Assembly (NCBI RefSeq): GCF_030209375.1
Contig: NZ_JARVSC010000003.1
Location: forward strand, 806,001 to 870,000
Source of the DNA: Plantibacter sp. ME-Dv--P-122b
Lineage (GTDB): Bacteria > Actinomycetota > Actinomycetes > Actinomycetales > Microbacteriaceae
Direction of reading: 5' to 3'
DNA length: 64,000 nt
Below, in pieces: positions 1 through 8,409 of this stretch (position 1 is its first letter; every line of letters starts with the position of its first letter). A program made the position numbers and the translations under genes. The notes beneath the pieces are model-generated. The model did not search any database. It saw only the letters and a list, made by a program, of their open reading frames with translations, and was not told the origin of the DNA.

Positions 1-294
1 GAACACGTTGTACGTGCTGAGGATGTTGTTCTGGAAGGTCGCGGTGTTCGTCGAGAGCCCGGGCGCGGGGATGGCGCTCAGGTGGACGACCGCGTCGAAC
101 CCGTCCGGCGCCTGCTCGTCGACACCGGTGAGGGCGTCGAACACCTGGCCCGCGTCACGCAGGTCGATGCGGACGAAGCCGTCACCGCGCTCTCCCGCCT
201 GGTCGAGGTTGACCACCAGGTGACCGTGCTCCCGAAGATGGCCGACCACTGTTCGCCCGAGCTTGCCCGAGCCTCCCGTCACTGCGATTCTCAT
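1..294 (-). CDS. NAD-dependent epimerase/dehydratase (N-terminal part)
   Basis: This is the first 98 codons of a short-chain dehydrogenase/epimerase-type protein; the rest lies beyond the left edge of the window. It opens with a Rossmann nucleotide-binding loop, TGGSGKLG at residues 6-13, followed by an acidic residue (D31) at the end of the second strand, as expected for NAD binding. The segment AVVHLSAI is typical of the extended SDR (NAD-dependent epimerase/dehydratase) family. Substrate cannot be told from this fragment. The start is the ATG at 294. The next gene rightward is transcribed away from it. Confidence 0.8.
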   Translation of the reverse strand, partial: MRIAVTGGSGKLGRTVVGHLREHGHLVVNLDQAGERGDGFVRIDLRDAGQVFDALTGVDEQAPDGFDAVVHLSAIPAPGLSTNTATFQNNILSTYNVF

Positions 295-402
295 GACGCC
301 ATCCTGGTCCATCAACCCGAGATCGTGCGGACGATTGACAACTCCCCCAGGATCCCGCGACCGAAGCGGAATGGTCGACCGCCGGGTCGCGTTGCAGGAG
401 AC

Positions 403-663
403 GTGAAGCTCACCCTGTACACCTCCGCGTTCTGTGCCCCCTGCATGCAGGCTCGCGCCGTCCTGGCCGAGGTCCCGGCGCTCGTGGCCGGCGCCGTCGT
501 CGAGGAACGCGACGTCGCCTTCCGTTCGGCGGAGGCGGAGGCCGACGGCATCCGTTCCACCCCGACGGTCATCATCACCGCCGACGACGGCACCGAGGTG
601 TTCCGCGCGACCGGTGCGCCCACGCTCAACCAGGTGCTCGTCGCGGCGGCGAAGGCGTTGTAG
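403..663 (+). CDS. small thioredoxin/glutaredoxin-fold protein
   Basis: An 86-residue protein of about the size of a glutaredoxin. It carries a CAPC motif at residues 11-14 right after the first beta strand, and a TP dipeptide later in the chain (STPTVIIT) that corresponds to the cis-proline loop of the thioredoxin fold. It is therefore probably a cytoplasmic dithiol redox protein of the NrdH/mycoredoxin size class, though it lacks the usual signature of either. The GTG start at 403 is chosen because it has AGGAG just upstream and opens with the first beta strand (VKLTLYTS). The partner reductase is not visible. Confidence 0.7.
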   Translation: MKLTLYTSAFCAPCMQARAVLAEVPALVAGAVVEERDVAFRSAEAEADGIRSTPTVIITADDGTEVFRATGAPTLNQVLVAAAKAL

Positions 664-727
664 CCCTTCGACAGGCTCAGGGACCGAACAGGCGGCTCAG
701 GGACCGAAGAGGCAGCTCAGGGACCGG
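664..727. repeat. dispersed intergenic repeat, copy 1
   Basis: Begins CCCTTCGACAGGCTCAGGGACC and continues with two more tail units containing GCTCAGGGACCG at a 20-base spacing. It belongs to the family also found at about 9447, 19436, 49648, 52186/52282, 53732 and 61112. It fills the gap between a plus-strand and a minus-strand gene. Confidence 0.85.
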
Positions 728-729
728 GG

Positions 730-1764
730 CTACTGGGTGCTGAACGCCGCGTCGAACGACTGCTCGGGCAGCTTCCAGAGCAGGTTCCGGATGTACCCGA
801 CGGCCTCCTCGGCACCGTGCAGGCGGTCCATGCCCGCGTCCTCCCACTCGATGGAGATCGGACCGGCGTAGCCGATGCTCGACAGGGCACGGAACGCGTC
901 CTCCCACGGCACGTCGCCGTGACCGGTCGACACGAAGTCCCAACCGCGTCGCGGGTCGCCCCAGGGCAGGTGCGAGCCGACGATGCCGGCGTGACCGGTG
1001 GCCGGCCGGATCCGCGTGTCCTTGCAGTCGACGTGGTAGATCCGGTTCGCGAACTCGACGATGAACCCGACCGGGTCGACGCCCTGCCACATCATGTGCG
1101 ACGGGTCCCAGTTGAAGCCGAACGCCGGGCGGTGGTCGATCGCCTCGAGGGTGCGGACACTCGTCCAGTAGTCGTAGGCGATCTCGGACGGGTGCACCTC
1201 GTGTGCGAAGCGGACACCTTCGGCGTCGAAGACGTCGAGGATCGGGTTCCAACGGGTCGCGAAGTCCTCGTACCCGGCGTCGATGACGGCGGCCGGCACC
1301 GGTGGGAACATCGCGGAGTACTGCCAGATCTTCGACCCCGTGAAGCCGACGACCGTGTCGACGCCCAGCTTGCGCGCGACCCTCGCGGACCGCTTCATGT
1401 CCTCGGCCGCCCGCTGCCGCACCCCCTCCGCGTCGCCGTCGCCCCAGGTGTAGTCACGCACGATCGCCTGGTGGCGGAAGTCGATCGGGTCGTCGCACAC
1501 GGCCTGGCCGGTGAGGTGGTTCGAGATCGCGAAGACCTCGAGGCCGTGCCGGTCGAGGATGTCGAGGCGGGACCGCAGGTAGGCGTCGTCCTCATCCGCG
1601 CGCTTGAGGTCGAGGTGGTCGCCCGAGGCCGCGATCTCGAGGCCGTCGTAGCCCCAGGAGGCGGCGAGGCGGGCGACCTCTTCGAAGGGGAGGTCCGCCC
1701 ACTGTCCGGTGAACAGGGTCACCGGGAGGCGGCTGGCGTAGGTCTTGTCGGTGGTGTCGGTCAT
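730..1764 (-). CDS. sugar phosphate isomerase/epimerase (xylose isomerase-like TIM barrel)
   Basis: A 344-residue protein of the AP-endonuclease-2/xylose-isomerase-like TIM barrel superfamily, last gene of a four-gene operon. Family features visible are FNWDPSHMMWQGVD, with the metal-binding Asp/His pair, an HEVHPSE stretch, HGDVPWEDAF, and a closing Glu in SIEWEDAG. Such enzymes isomerise or epimerise keto-sugars or inosose intermediates with a divalent metal. Its ATG overlaps the stop of the upstream dehydrogenase gene by four bases (ATGA), so the two are translationally coupled. Pairing with Gfo/Idh/MocA dehydrogenases suggests sugar or inositol catabolism; the exact substrate is not shown by the sequence. 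Confidence 0.85.
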   Translation of the reverse strand: MTDTTDKTYASRLPVTLFTGQWADLPFEEVARLAASWGYDGLEIAASGDHLDLKRADEDDAYLRSRLDILDRHGLEVFAISNHLTGQAVCDDPIDFRHQAIVRDYTWGDGDAEGVRQRAAEDMKRSARVARKLGVDTVVGFTGSKIWQYSAMFPPVPAAVIDAGYEDFATRWNPILDVFDAEGVRFAHEVHPSEIAYDYWTSVRTLEAIDHRPAFGFNWDPSHMMWQGVDPVGFIVEFANRIYHVDCKDTRIRPATGHAGIVGSHLPWGDPRRGWDFVSTGHGDVPWEDAFRALSSIGYAGPISIEWEDAGMDRLHGAEEAVGYIRNLLWKLPEQSFDAAFSTQ

Positions 1765-2879
1765 GCGGTGATCCTCGTCTCGTCGTCGGTGGAGGTGGTG
1801 ATCGCTTCCCAGCGGCCGGTGTCGGCCGCGTCCAGAACGGCCTCGGTGATCCGCGCGGTGCGGAGTCCGTCGGCGAAGACGGGCAGGCCGTCCGGCGACT
1901 GCCCGGCCATCGCCGCGTAGCTGTCAGCCACGAACGCATTGAAGGCGTCCTGGTAGCCCATCGGATGCCCGGAGGGGACGATGGACAGCCGAGCGGCGTC
2001 GGGGTGCAGCTGGTCGGCGTCGCGAGGCAACACCTGCGTGCCCGACCGACGGCCGAGCCACAGCGTCTCGGGCGCTTCCTGATCGAAGCCGATGCTGAGC
2101 TCCGTACCCGCGATCTCGAGGTGCAGTCGGTTCTTCCGACCCGGTGCCACCTGGGAGACGAGCAGCGTGCCGATCGCGCCGCCCTCGAGCCGGATGACGA
2201 CCGCCGCAGCGTCCTCGGTCGTGACCTCCGGGGTGTTCGCGCGTTCGGCGAAGAAGGTGCGGACCGTCGAACTCAGCTCGGTGATGCGCGCGCCCGTGAT
2301 GAACTCCAGGAGGTCGACGAGGTGCGAACCGATGTCGGCGAAAGCGCGAGAACGGCCACCGGCCGCCGAGTCGACCCGCCAGTTGTCGTCGGCCTGCGCG
2401 AGCAACCAGTCCTGGAGGTACGACCCGCTGATCGTGAGCAGGGTCCCGAGGTCACCCGCGGCGACGCGCGCCCGGGCCTCCCGGACGAGCGGGTGGAAGC
2501 GGTACACGAACGGCACCGTGCCGACGACACCGGCCTCCGCGGCGGTGGTGACGAGACGCTCGGCGGTCGCGGCGTCGGTCGCGAGGGGTTTCTCACAGAC
2601 GACGTGCTTGCCGGCCGCGATGGCCGCGAGGGCCTGCTCGGCGTGGAGCGCGTTCGGCGTGCAGACATGCACCACGTCTACCGAGGGGTCGGCCAGCAGC
2701 TCGTCGAGCGAGCCGTACCCGCGCTCGAAACCGAGGTTCGCGGCGACCTCCTGCGAGCGTTCGGGCGTCGAGGCGACGACGCCGACCAGCCGGGCACCCG
2801 CAGCGCGGGCCGCCCGGCTGTGGACGGTGGCCATGAAGCCACCGCCCACCACGGCGATACCGGGACCGGCCACGGTCAT
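1761..2879 (-). CDS. Gfo/Idh/MocA family oxidoreductase
   Basis: A 372-residue NAD(P)-dependent dehydrogenase. The N-terminal Rossmann fold has IAVVGGGFMATVHSR, the central EKP motif is in VVCEKPLATD, and the C-terminal domain carries DIGSHLVDL with the usual His of the family active site. It would oxidise a hydroxyl of a sugar or cyclitol. It is the third gene of the operon; its start ATG overlaps the previous stop by four bases and its own stop overlaps the next start in the same way. The two dehydrogenases of this operon are not close copies, so they probably act on different intermediates. Confidence 0.9.
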   Translation of the reverse strand: MTVAGPGIAVVGGGFMATVHSRAARAAGARLVGVVASTPERSQEVAANLGFERGYGSLDELLADPSVDVVHVCTPNALHAEQALAAIAAGKHVVCEKPLATDAATAERLVTTAAEAGVVGTVPFVYRFHPLVREARARVAAGDLGTLLTISGSYLQDWLLAQADDNWRVDSAAGGRSRAFADIGSHLVDLLEFITGARITELSSTVRTFFAERANTPEVTTEDAAAVVIRLEGGAIGTLLVSQVAPGRKNRLHLEIAGTELSIGFDQEAPETLWLGRRSGTQVLPRDADQLHPDAARLSIVPSGHPMGYQDAFNAFVADSYAAMAGQSPDGLPVFADGLRTARITEAVLDAADTGRWEAITTSTDDETRITA

Positions 2880-3985
2880 GCCCCGAAGGTGCCGTCCGCC
2901 GGCGTCCACGACTCGGGCAGCGCGGGCGCGAGCTCCACGGTGCTGACGACGTCGACCGAGGTGCGGCTGAGACCCGACTCGGCCGTCGAGACCATGACGT
3001 CGAGCACGTGGTACGCGAGCTCGCCCGACGCCCGCTCGGGACGACCGGCGCGGATCGCCTGGGCGAGCTCGACCACCCCGGTTCCGCGGCCCTGCGTCGG
3101 GCCGGTCGACGGGATCGACTCGGGCTCCTCGCCACCGCCGTAGACGAGCAGGTCGCCCTCGAAGGTGTTCGGGTCGGGGACGACGAGCGTGCCGGTCGAG
3201 CCGGCGACCTCGAACTGCGTGCGGCCGAGCTTGGAGTCGAAGCTGAAGACGCTCTGCGCGAGCTGGCCGCTCTCGAACTCGAAGAGGGCGCTCACGTGGG
3301 TCGGCACCGTCACGTCGAACGACTGACCGGCGCGCGGGCCGGATCCGATCGTCCGCTGGGGGAAGGCCTGCGAGGCCAGGGCCGTGACCCGGGCGACCGG
3401 CCCGAACAGCTGCACGAGCGCCGTGATGTAGTACGGGCCGATGTCGAAGAGCGGGCCGGCACCATCCTGGAACAGGAAGTCGGGGTTCGGGTGCCACGAC
3501 TCCGGGCCGGGGCTCTGCATGAGGGTCAGCGCGGTGAGGGGCTGGCCGATGCCGCCGGCCTCGACGAGGCGGCGGGCGGACTGGATGCCGGCGCCGAGGA
3601 AGGTGTCCGGTGCCGTGGCGACGCGGAGCCCCTTCTCTTTCGCGGCGGCGAGCAGGGCCTGCCCGCTCTCGCGGTCGAGCGCGAAGGGCTTCTCGCTCCA
3701 CACGTGCTTGCCGGCGTCGAGGATCTGCATGGCGACCTCGACGTGGACCTTCGGGATGGTCAGGTTGACGACGATCTCGATCTCGGGGTCGGCCAGGAGC
3801 TCGGCGACCGAACCGTGGCCGGGCACCCCGTACTTCTCGGCCTGCGTCTTCGCCCGCTCGAGGTCGAGGTCCGCGACGAACCGGACGTCGAGGTCGGGGA
3901 AGGTGACCAGGTTGCTGAGGTACTGGTCGCTGATGACGCCGGCGCCGATGAGGCCGACACCGACCGTTCCGGTGCTGTTGCTCAT
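2876..3985 (-). CDS. Gfo/Idh/MocA family oxidoreductase
   Basis: A 369-residue NAD(P)-dependent dehydrogenase, second gene of the operon. The Rossmann loop is VGLIGAGVISDQY, and HVWSEKPFALD holds the EKP catalytic motif. In the C-terminal domain the family block reads DIGPYYITAL, with Tyr in the position where the neighbouring paralogue has His, suggesting a different substrate preference. Both ends show ATGA overlaps with the flanking genes, indicating strict co-translation. A UDP-sugar role is less likely than catabolism, because the flanking genes encode xylose-isomerase-like enzymes. Confidence 0.9.
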   Translation of the reverse strand: MSNSTGTVGVGLIGAGVISDQYLSNLVTFPDLDVRFVADLDLERAKTQAEKYGVPGHGSVAELLADPEIEIVVNLTIPKVHVEVAMQILDAGKHVWSEKPFALDRESGQALLAAAKEKGLRVATAPDTFLGAGIQSARRLVEAGGIGQPLTALTLMQSPGPESWHPNPDFLFQDGAGPLFDIGPYYITALVQLFGPVARVTALASQAFPQRTIGSGPRAGQSFDVTVPTHVSALFEFESGQLAQSVFSFDSKLGRTQFEVAGSTGTLVVPDPNTFEGDLLVYGGGEEPESIPSTGPTQGRGTGVVELAQAIRAGRPERASGELAYHVLDVMVSTAESGLSRTSVDVVSTVELAPALPESWTPADGTFGA

Positions 3986-4728
3986 GCCTGGACTCCGTTC
4001 GTGGTGAGGTACGTGAAGCTCTGCTCGAGCCCCTGGAAGATGTCGCCGTCGAACGCGTCGAACTCGACGACGCGCAGGGCCTGCGGTGCCGCGGCGAGGA
4101 TGTCGAGCACCGGGACGACCCCGGCACCCGCTGGCAGCTGCTTCAGCGTGTCGCGTGAGGCGTCGCCGTCCTTGACGTGGATGAAGCGCACGCGATCGCC
4201 GATCGCGGCGAGGACGTCGACCGCGCGGCGTCCGCCGACCTCGACCCAGTAGGTGTCGACCTCGAACACGACGGCCGGGTCGGTGAGTGCGGCGAGGTGC
4301 TCGAGCGGGCTGGTGCCCGCGACGTCACCCTCGAGCTCCCACCAGTGGTTGTGGTAGCCCACCTGGACCCCGTGACCGGCGGCGACCGCTGCCGCGGCGT
4401 TCAGCTCGTCGGCGATCGACGCGACCGTCTCGGCCGTGGCGAAGCGCTCCTCGGCGATGGCGGGATCGATGAGGACCTGCACGCCCTGCTCGGCCGCCGC
4501 GCCGAAGGCCGCCGACAGGTCGATGTCGTCGGCGATGACCTTGCCGTGCGCGCTCGGGGTGGCGAGGCCTGCATCGTGGATGTCCTGGAGGCTGACGCCG
4601 GGACCGAAGCCGAACGGCTCGGCCTGGCGGAAACCGATCTCGGTCAGGCGCTGCAGCGCTGCGGCGCGATCCGCGGTGAGCGGCTCCCGTACCGAGTAGA
4701 GCTGGACAGAGAGTTGGGAAGTCGACAC
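3982..4728 (-). CDS. sugar phosphate isomerase/epimerase, first gene of operon
   Basis: A 248-residue TIM-barrel isomerase of the xylose-isomerase-like superfamily, only distantly like the one that ends the operon. Visible family elements are LSVQLYSVREPL at the start, VGYHNHWWE, VFEVDTYWVEVGG and VRFIHVKDGD. The start is taken as the GTG at 4728, because GAGGAG lies four bases upstream; the in-frame TTG at 4740 sits inside that ribosome-binding site and is rejected. The stop overlaps the next start by four bases. The promoter is upstream at about 4770-4813 with a palindromic operator candidate. A cyclitol or keto-sugar substrate is likely but unproved. Confidence 0.85.
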   Translation of the reverse strand: MSTSQLSVQLYSVREPLTADRAAALQRLTEIGFRQAEPFGFGPGVSLQDIHDAGLATPSAHGKVIADDIDLSAAFGAAAEQGVQVLIDPAIAEERFATAETVASIADELNAAAAVAAGHGVQVGYHNHWWELEGDVAGTSPLEHLAALTDPAVVFEVDTYWVEVGGRRAVDVLAAIGDRVRFIHVKDGDASRDTLKQLPAGAGVVPVLDILAAAPQALRVVEFDAFDGDIFQGLEQSFTYLTTNGVQA

Positions 4729-4787
4729 GATGCTCCTCAATGATGATGGTGTCAGGCAGCCGCTGCTGCGAGATCCAGGCTAACCAC

Positions 4788-4813
4788 ACTTCTGTCGGTG
4801 GTCAAACAAAAGT
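4788..4813. promoter_or_regulatory. candidate operator of the isomerase/dehydrogenase operon
   Basis: An inverted repeat ACTTCTGT-N10-ACAAAAGT (7 of 8 positions symmetric) covers a TTGACC-like -35 box on the minus strand, with TTAGCC as -10 about 17 bases on. The decamer CGACAGAAGT on the minus strand is repeated on the plus strand just before the ROK regulator gene (5554-5563), so the ROK protein is the natural candidate for binding here. Confidence 0.5.
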
Positions 4814-4864
4814 CTCCCACCGGTCGCCGCTCCCCCGGCGACCAATACCGCAGGAGTCGGAAGC

Positions 4865-5545
4865 GTGGGGGACAATGGTCAGGTGAACCCCGCACTGCTC
4901 TCCCGGATCGTCGCTGACTCCAGCGACCGCATCTCGTGGCTGCGGGCTCGTTCGCGCGGGATCACCGCGACCGACGTCGCGACGCTCTCGACGCCGGCCT
5001 CGATCCAGCGGGCGGCCGACGCGAAGCTCGGCGGGACGGGTTTCTCCGGCAACGCCTTCACCGACCACGGGCGCGCCCGCGAACCGGAGATCGCCCGATG
5101 GGTCGCCGCGACCCACGGCATCAACCCCTCGTCGGCACTCTTCCGAGCCGAGGTCGAACACCGCCATCTGGCCACCCCCGACGGCATCGCCGTGACCGAA
5201 CGCGGTGCGGTCGTCCTCGCCGAGATCAAGACCACGAAGAAGTCCTGGCGCTCGATCCCCCGCAACTACCTGCGCCAGGTCTGGTGGCAGCAGTACGTGA
5301 TCGGCGCGGAGCGGACGCTCGTCGTCTGGGAGGAGCACAAGGACTTCGTCCCCGTCGACGACGAGCCGCTCTGTCGGTGGGTCGAGCGCGACGACGCCGA
5401 GATCGCGAAGCTGGTCGGGCTCGCGAACGCGCTCATCGACGAGCTGTACCACCGCACCAATCCCGCCGCTCGGCGCCCGGTCCTCCCGGAGCCCGCGCCG
5501 GTCGCACAGCCGCTCCAGGAATCCCAGCTGAGCCTCGACTTCTGA
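4865..5545 (+). CDS. YqaJ-type (lambda exonuclease-like) recombinase-domain protein
   Basis: A 226-residue protein with the PD-(D/E)XK nuclease arrangement of the YqaJ viral recombinase family. GITATDVATL follows the first helix, FTDHGRAREPEIARW holds the first acidic residue, ATPDGIAV gives the Asp and AEIKTTKKSW the E-x-K, and QVWWQQYVIG is the family's following helix. All catalytic positions look intact. It would be a 5'-3' dsDNA exonuclease or a DNA-end processing enzyme. It has no annealing-protein partner here. The GTG at 4865 has AGGAG eight bases upstream; a second GTG at 4883 is preceded by a -10-like GACAAT and could be a leaderless start. Such genes are common in phages but also occur as chromosomal singletons in Microbacteriaceae. 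Confidence 0.75.
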   Translation: MGDNGQVNPALLSRIVADSSDRISWLRARSRGITATDVATLSTPASIQRAADAKLGGTGFSGNAFTDHGRAREPEIARWVAATHGINPSSALFRAEVEHRHLATPDGIAVTERGAVVLAEIKTTKKSWRSIPRNYLRQVWWQQYVIGAERTLVVWEEHKDFVPVDDEPLCRWVERDDAEIAKLVGLANALIDELYHRTNPAARRPVLPEPAPVAQPLQESQLSLDF

Positions 5546-5553
5546 CGGTAAGT

Positions 5554-5563
5554 CGACAGAAGT
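5554..5563. promoter_or_regulatory. candidate ROK operator half-site
   Basis: CGACAGAAGT, inside the direct repeat AAGTCGACAGAAGTCGAC, lies 25-34 bases before the ROK gene and just upstream of its TTGACT -10 box (5576-5581). The same decamer occurs in the operon operator at 4788-4813 on the other strand, which fits autoregulation. Confidence 0.4.
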
Positions 5564-5587
5564 CGACCGGGATGGTTGACTGTCGCC

Positions 5588-6814
5588 ATGACCGAGCCGC
5601 AACGCCCCTCCCCCGGAGCACCGGGCGCCGGCGACCTCTTCCAGCTCTTCCGCGGCGGTGAGGCACGCACGAAGTCGGAGTTGTGCGCCCTGACCGGCCT
5701 GGCCCGCTCCACCGTCTCCCTCCGGATCGACGCCCTCGTCGCCGCAGACCTGCTCCGCCCCGCCGGAGAAGCGGCCTCGTCAGGCGGTCGCCCGCCCGCC
5801 CGGATCGCGTTCAACCCGCTCGCGCGCGTCGTCGTCGCCGTCGACCTGGGGGCGACGCACGGGACGGTGGCCGTCACCGACCTGTCCGGAGCGATCCTCG
5901 CGACGAGTCGGTCGGAGCTGCAGATCGCCACAGGACCCGAGCCCGTCCTCGACTGGGTGGTCGAAGCGGCGTCGGCCCTGCTGGCCGCTCCGCAGACGTG
6001 GGCCACACCCCAGCCGGTCGCTCCCCCGGTCATCGGGATCGGCATCGGCCTCCCGGGGCCGGTCGAGCACTCCACCGGACGGCCGACGAACCCGCCGATC
6101 ATGCCGGGATGGGACCGCTTCGACGTCCCCGCCTACATCCGCCGGACCATCGACGTCCCGGTCCTCGTCGACAACGACGTCAACGTCCTCGCGCTCGGCG
6201 AGCACGCGATCTCCTGGCCGCACACGGCCGACCTCGTCTATGTGAAGGTCTCCACGGGGATCGGTGCCGGGATCATCGCGGGAGGCGAACTGCAGCGCGG
6301 GGCACTCGGTGCTGCCGGCGACATCGGACACGTGCAGGTCCCCGTCGGTCGCGACTCCCCTCGCGCGGCGGACGACGAGCGCGACCTCGAGGCCATCGCG
6401 AGCGGACCGGCGATCGCCACCGAACTCCGCGCCCACGGGATCGACGCCGTCAGCAGTCGCGACGTCGCGGCACTCATCCGTGCGGGTGACCGGACGGCCA
6501 TCGAGACCACCCGGCAAGCCGGCCGGGAGATCGGTGAGGTCCTCAGCGTCGTGGTGAACCTCCTGAACCCCTCCGTGATCGTGCTCGGCGGGACGATGAC
6601 CCGGGCGGGCGAGCATCTCCTGACCGGCGTCCGCGAAGTGGTCTACCGTCGGTCGATGCCGCTCGCCACCGGGCACCTCGGCATCGTCACCTCGACGGCC
6701 GGCGAGGAGGCCGGGGTGTTGGGAGCGGCGATCATGGTGCTCCGCGAAGCCCTCTCAGCACCGGCGATCGATGCGATGACTCAGCCCCGGGCGCTCGACG
6801 CCGCATCGACCTGA
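5588..6814 (+). CDS. ROK family transcriptional regulator
   Basis: A 408-residue repressor/kinase-fold protein. A winged helix-turn-helix (TKSELCALTGLARSTVSLRI, about residues 27-46) precedes a full ROK domain: AVDLGATHGTVAV (phosphate 1), GLPGPV, NDVNVLALGEH, and STGIGAGIIAGGEL followed by GAAGDIGHVQV. The Cys-rich zinc site usual in ROK proteins (CxCGxxGCLE) is replaced here by a cysteine-free SPRAADDERDLEAIASG. The start is the ATG at 5588; a TTGACT hexamer six bases before it suggests leaderless transcription. It probably senses a sugar and controls the divergent isomerase/dehydrogenase operon, with which it shares a promoter motif. Confidence 0.85.
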   Translation: MTEPQRPSPGAPGAGDLFQLFRGGEARTKSELCALTGLARSTVSLRIDALVAADLLRPAGEAASSGGRPPARIAFNPLARVVVAVDLGATHGTVAVTDLSGAILATSRSELQIATGPEPVLDWVVEAASALLAAPQTWATPQPVAPPVIGIGIGLPGPVEHSTGRPTNPPIMPGWDRFDVPAYIRRTIDVPVLVDNDVNVLALGEHAISWPHTADLVYVKVSTGIGAGIIAGGELQRGALGAAGDIGHVQVPVGRDSPRAADDERDLEAIASGPAIATELRAHGIDAVSSRDVAALIRAGDRTAIETTRQAGREIGEVLSVVVNLLNPSVIVLGGTMTRAGEHLLTGVREVVYRRSMPLATGHLGIVTSTAGEEAGVLGAAIMVLREALSAPAIDAMTQPRALDAAST

Positions 6815-7554
6815 CGCGCGTCCTCGACCGCCGAACCAAGGCGTCCGACAACGTCCGTCCTCCCGACGGCGAGTACCTCCGCCAGGCCGTACCCGACGAG
6901 CCAGAACAGGGCGATGGTCATCGCCGCGAACTCCAACCAACTGCCGACCTGCTGCCCGATCTCGGCGAGCGAGAGCAGGCCACCCACCCCCGCGACCACC
7001 GCGACGGCGGACCCGGCGAACCAGGACAACCGCCGGACGGCGCGCAGCCGCGACCCGAGGGCCGACCCGATCATCGCCAGGCAGGCGAGCGCGAAGCCCA
7101 GCACCGCGAAGGAGATGTGCACCGCGTCCTGGAGCGTGAACAGGGGGTTCGACGGGATCGGGCACTCGTAGGTGCAGGTCACCCGCGAGGCCACGAGGAA
7201 GCACAGGCTCGACAGTCCCACGAGCAGCCAGGGCACGAGCAGCAGCCGCACTCGCGAGCGGCGCGGACCGGCCTCTCGGGACTGGCCCACTCGCTGCAGG
7301 GCGACGGCGATGCTGAGACCGCCGACCGCGACCATGAGCAGCGCGGTGTTGAAGACCGGAGCCGTCACCTCGCCGGTGGAGCCGAGCCCGCTCACATAGC
7401 TGTTCTTGCCGAGGCTGAGTCGTGCGCCCCAGATCATGATCGTGGCGACCACGACGAGCACGCCCCCGATGACCGCGAACCAGAGCGCGATGGAGCGGCG
7501 ACGGCGCACCGCCGAGGATCGAAGGACCCGCTGGTCTGGTGTGGGCCCCGTCAT
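6781..7554 (-). CDS. DUF998-like multispanning membrane protein
   Basis: A 257-residue integral membrane protein with about six hydrophobic segments: near residues 22-42, 65-82, 105-125, 143-165, 178-198 and 208-228. The layout resembles DUF998 proteins, whose biochemical role is unknown. CTYECP between segments 3 and 4 gives two close cysteines on a loop. The start ATG overlaps the stop of the upstream membrane-protein gene by four bases. The 3' end overlaps the convergent ROK gene by 34 bases. Confidence 0.65.
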   Translation of the reverse strand: MTGPTPDQRVLRSSAVRRRRSIALWFAVIGGVLVVVATIMIWGARLSLGKNSYVSGLGSTGEVTAPVFNTALLMVAVGGLSIAVALQRVGQSREAGPRRSRVRLLLVPWLLVGLSSLCFLVASRVTCTYECPIPSNPLFTLQDAVHISFAVLGFALACLAMIGSALGSRLRAVRRLSWFAGSAVAVVAGVGGLLSLAEIGQQVGSWLEFAAMTIALFWLVGYGLAEVLAVGRTDVVGRLGSAVEDARQVDAASSARG

Positions 7555-8180
7555 CCGCGGATGAGCCTCGTCCGGCTCAACGCGATGACGGCGCAGCCCA
7601 TGAGGCCGATGAACCCGGCGATGGCGATCATGTAGACGACGACGGCTCCCCAGCCGCCGGGCTGCGCCGGGTTGAGGAACGGGTACGGGTACCAGCCGAC
7701 GATCGATCCGCGGATCATCGTGTAGACGGTCCACACGAGCGGGAACGCGATGATCGCCCACACCTGACGCCATTCCAGGCGCGACTTGCCGGGCGTCACG
7801 ATCCAGACGAGCACCAGGTAGATCGGTGCGATGAGGTGCAGCACCTCGTTCGACCAGCCGAGGGTGTGTCCCTGGTCGAGGGCGATGCCGCGCAGCAAGA
7901 GGTTGTAGACCACGCCGGTGGTCGCCATGTACGTCACGACGCAGCCGAGGACCAGGTTGTACCAGGCGGGATCGCGTCGCAGCCGGAAGCAGAACCCGGC
8001 GCCGACCAACAGGACGATCGCACTCAGCGCGTTCGACAGGATCGTGAAGTAGCTGAAGAAGTTGACGAAGAAGTCGTCGGGCGCATCGCCGAAGGACAGG
8101 GTGTAGACGAACTGGCCGACGATGGCGGCGATGATCACCCCGGCCGCGATGATCCTGATGACTCCGAACAGTGCTCGCAT
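7551..8180 (-). CDS. Pr6Pr family membrane protein
   Basis: A 209-residue protein with six predicted transmembrane helices, matching the Pr6Pr family: FFVNFFSYFTILSNALSAI, LLRGIALDQGHTLGWSNEVLH, then a late segment with YPFLNP and GWGAVVVYM. The function of the family is not established. Start at the ATG 8180, because the hexamer TACAGT lies six bases upstream (8187-8192), a leaderless arrangement; the upstream in-frame extension has no ribosome-binding site. It is co-transcribed with the following membrane protein through an ATGA overlap. Confidence 0.8.
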   Translation of the reverse strand: MRALFGVIRIIAAGVIIAAIVGQFVYTLSFGDAPDDFFVNFFSYFTILSNALSAIVLLVGAGFCFRLRRDPAWYNLVLGCVVTYMATTGVVYNLLLRGIALDQGHTLGWSNEVLHLIAPIYLVLVWIVTPGKSRLEWRQVWAIIAFPLVWTVYTMIRGSIVGWYPYPFLNPAQPGGWGAVVVYMIAIAGFIGLMGCAVIALSRTRLIRG

Positions 8181-8409
8181 TGCGACACTGTATCGGAAGC
8201 ATGCGCCCGACGATCGGGCGACAGCCGGGCCGTCGTGTCCCCCGAAGAGAGGGAATCGTTTCCAGCCAATTGACACCCCCGTAACAGCGCCGACTCATTC
8301 GACGGCTTTGATGAGAGCAGAGCCGGACCACGCACCGGAGCGAGACTCGTCGCCGAGCCGACCTCCGCCGGGTGGAGCGTTCGGGGGATGAACGACGAAG
8401 GAGTACTCG

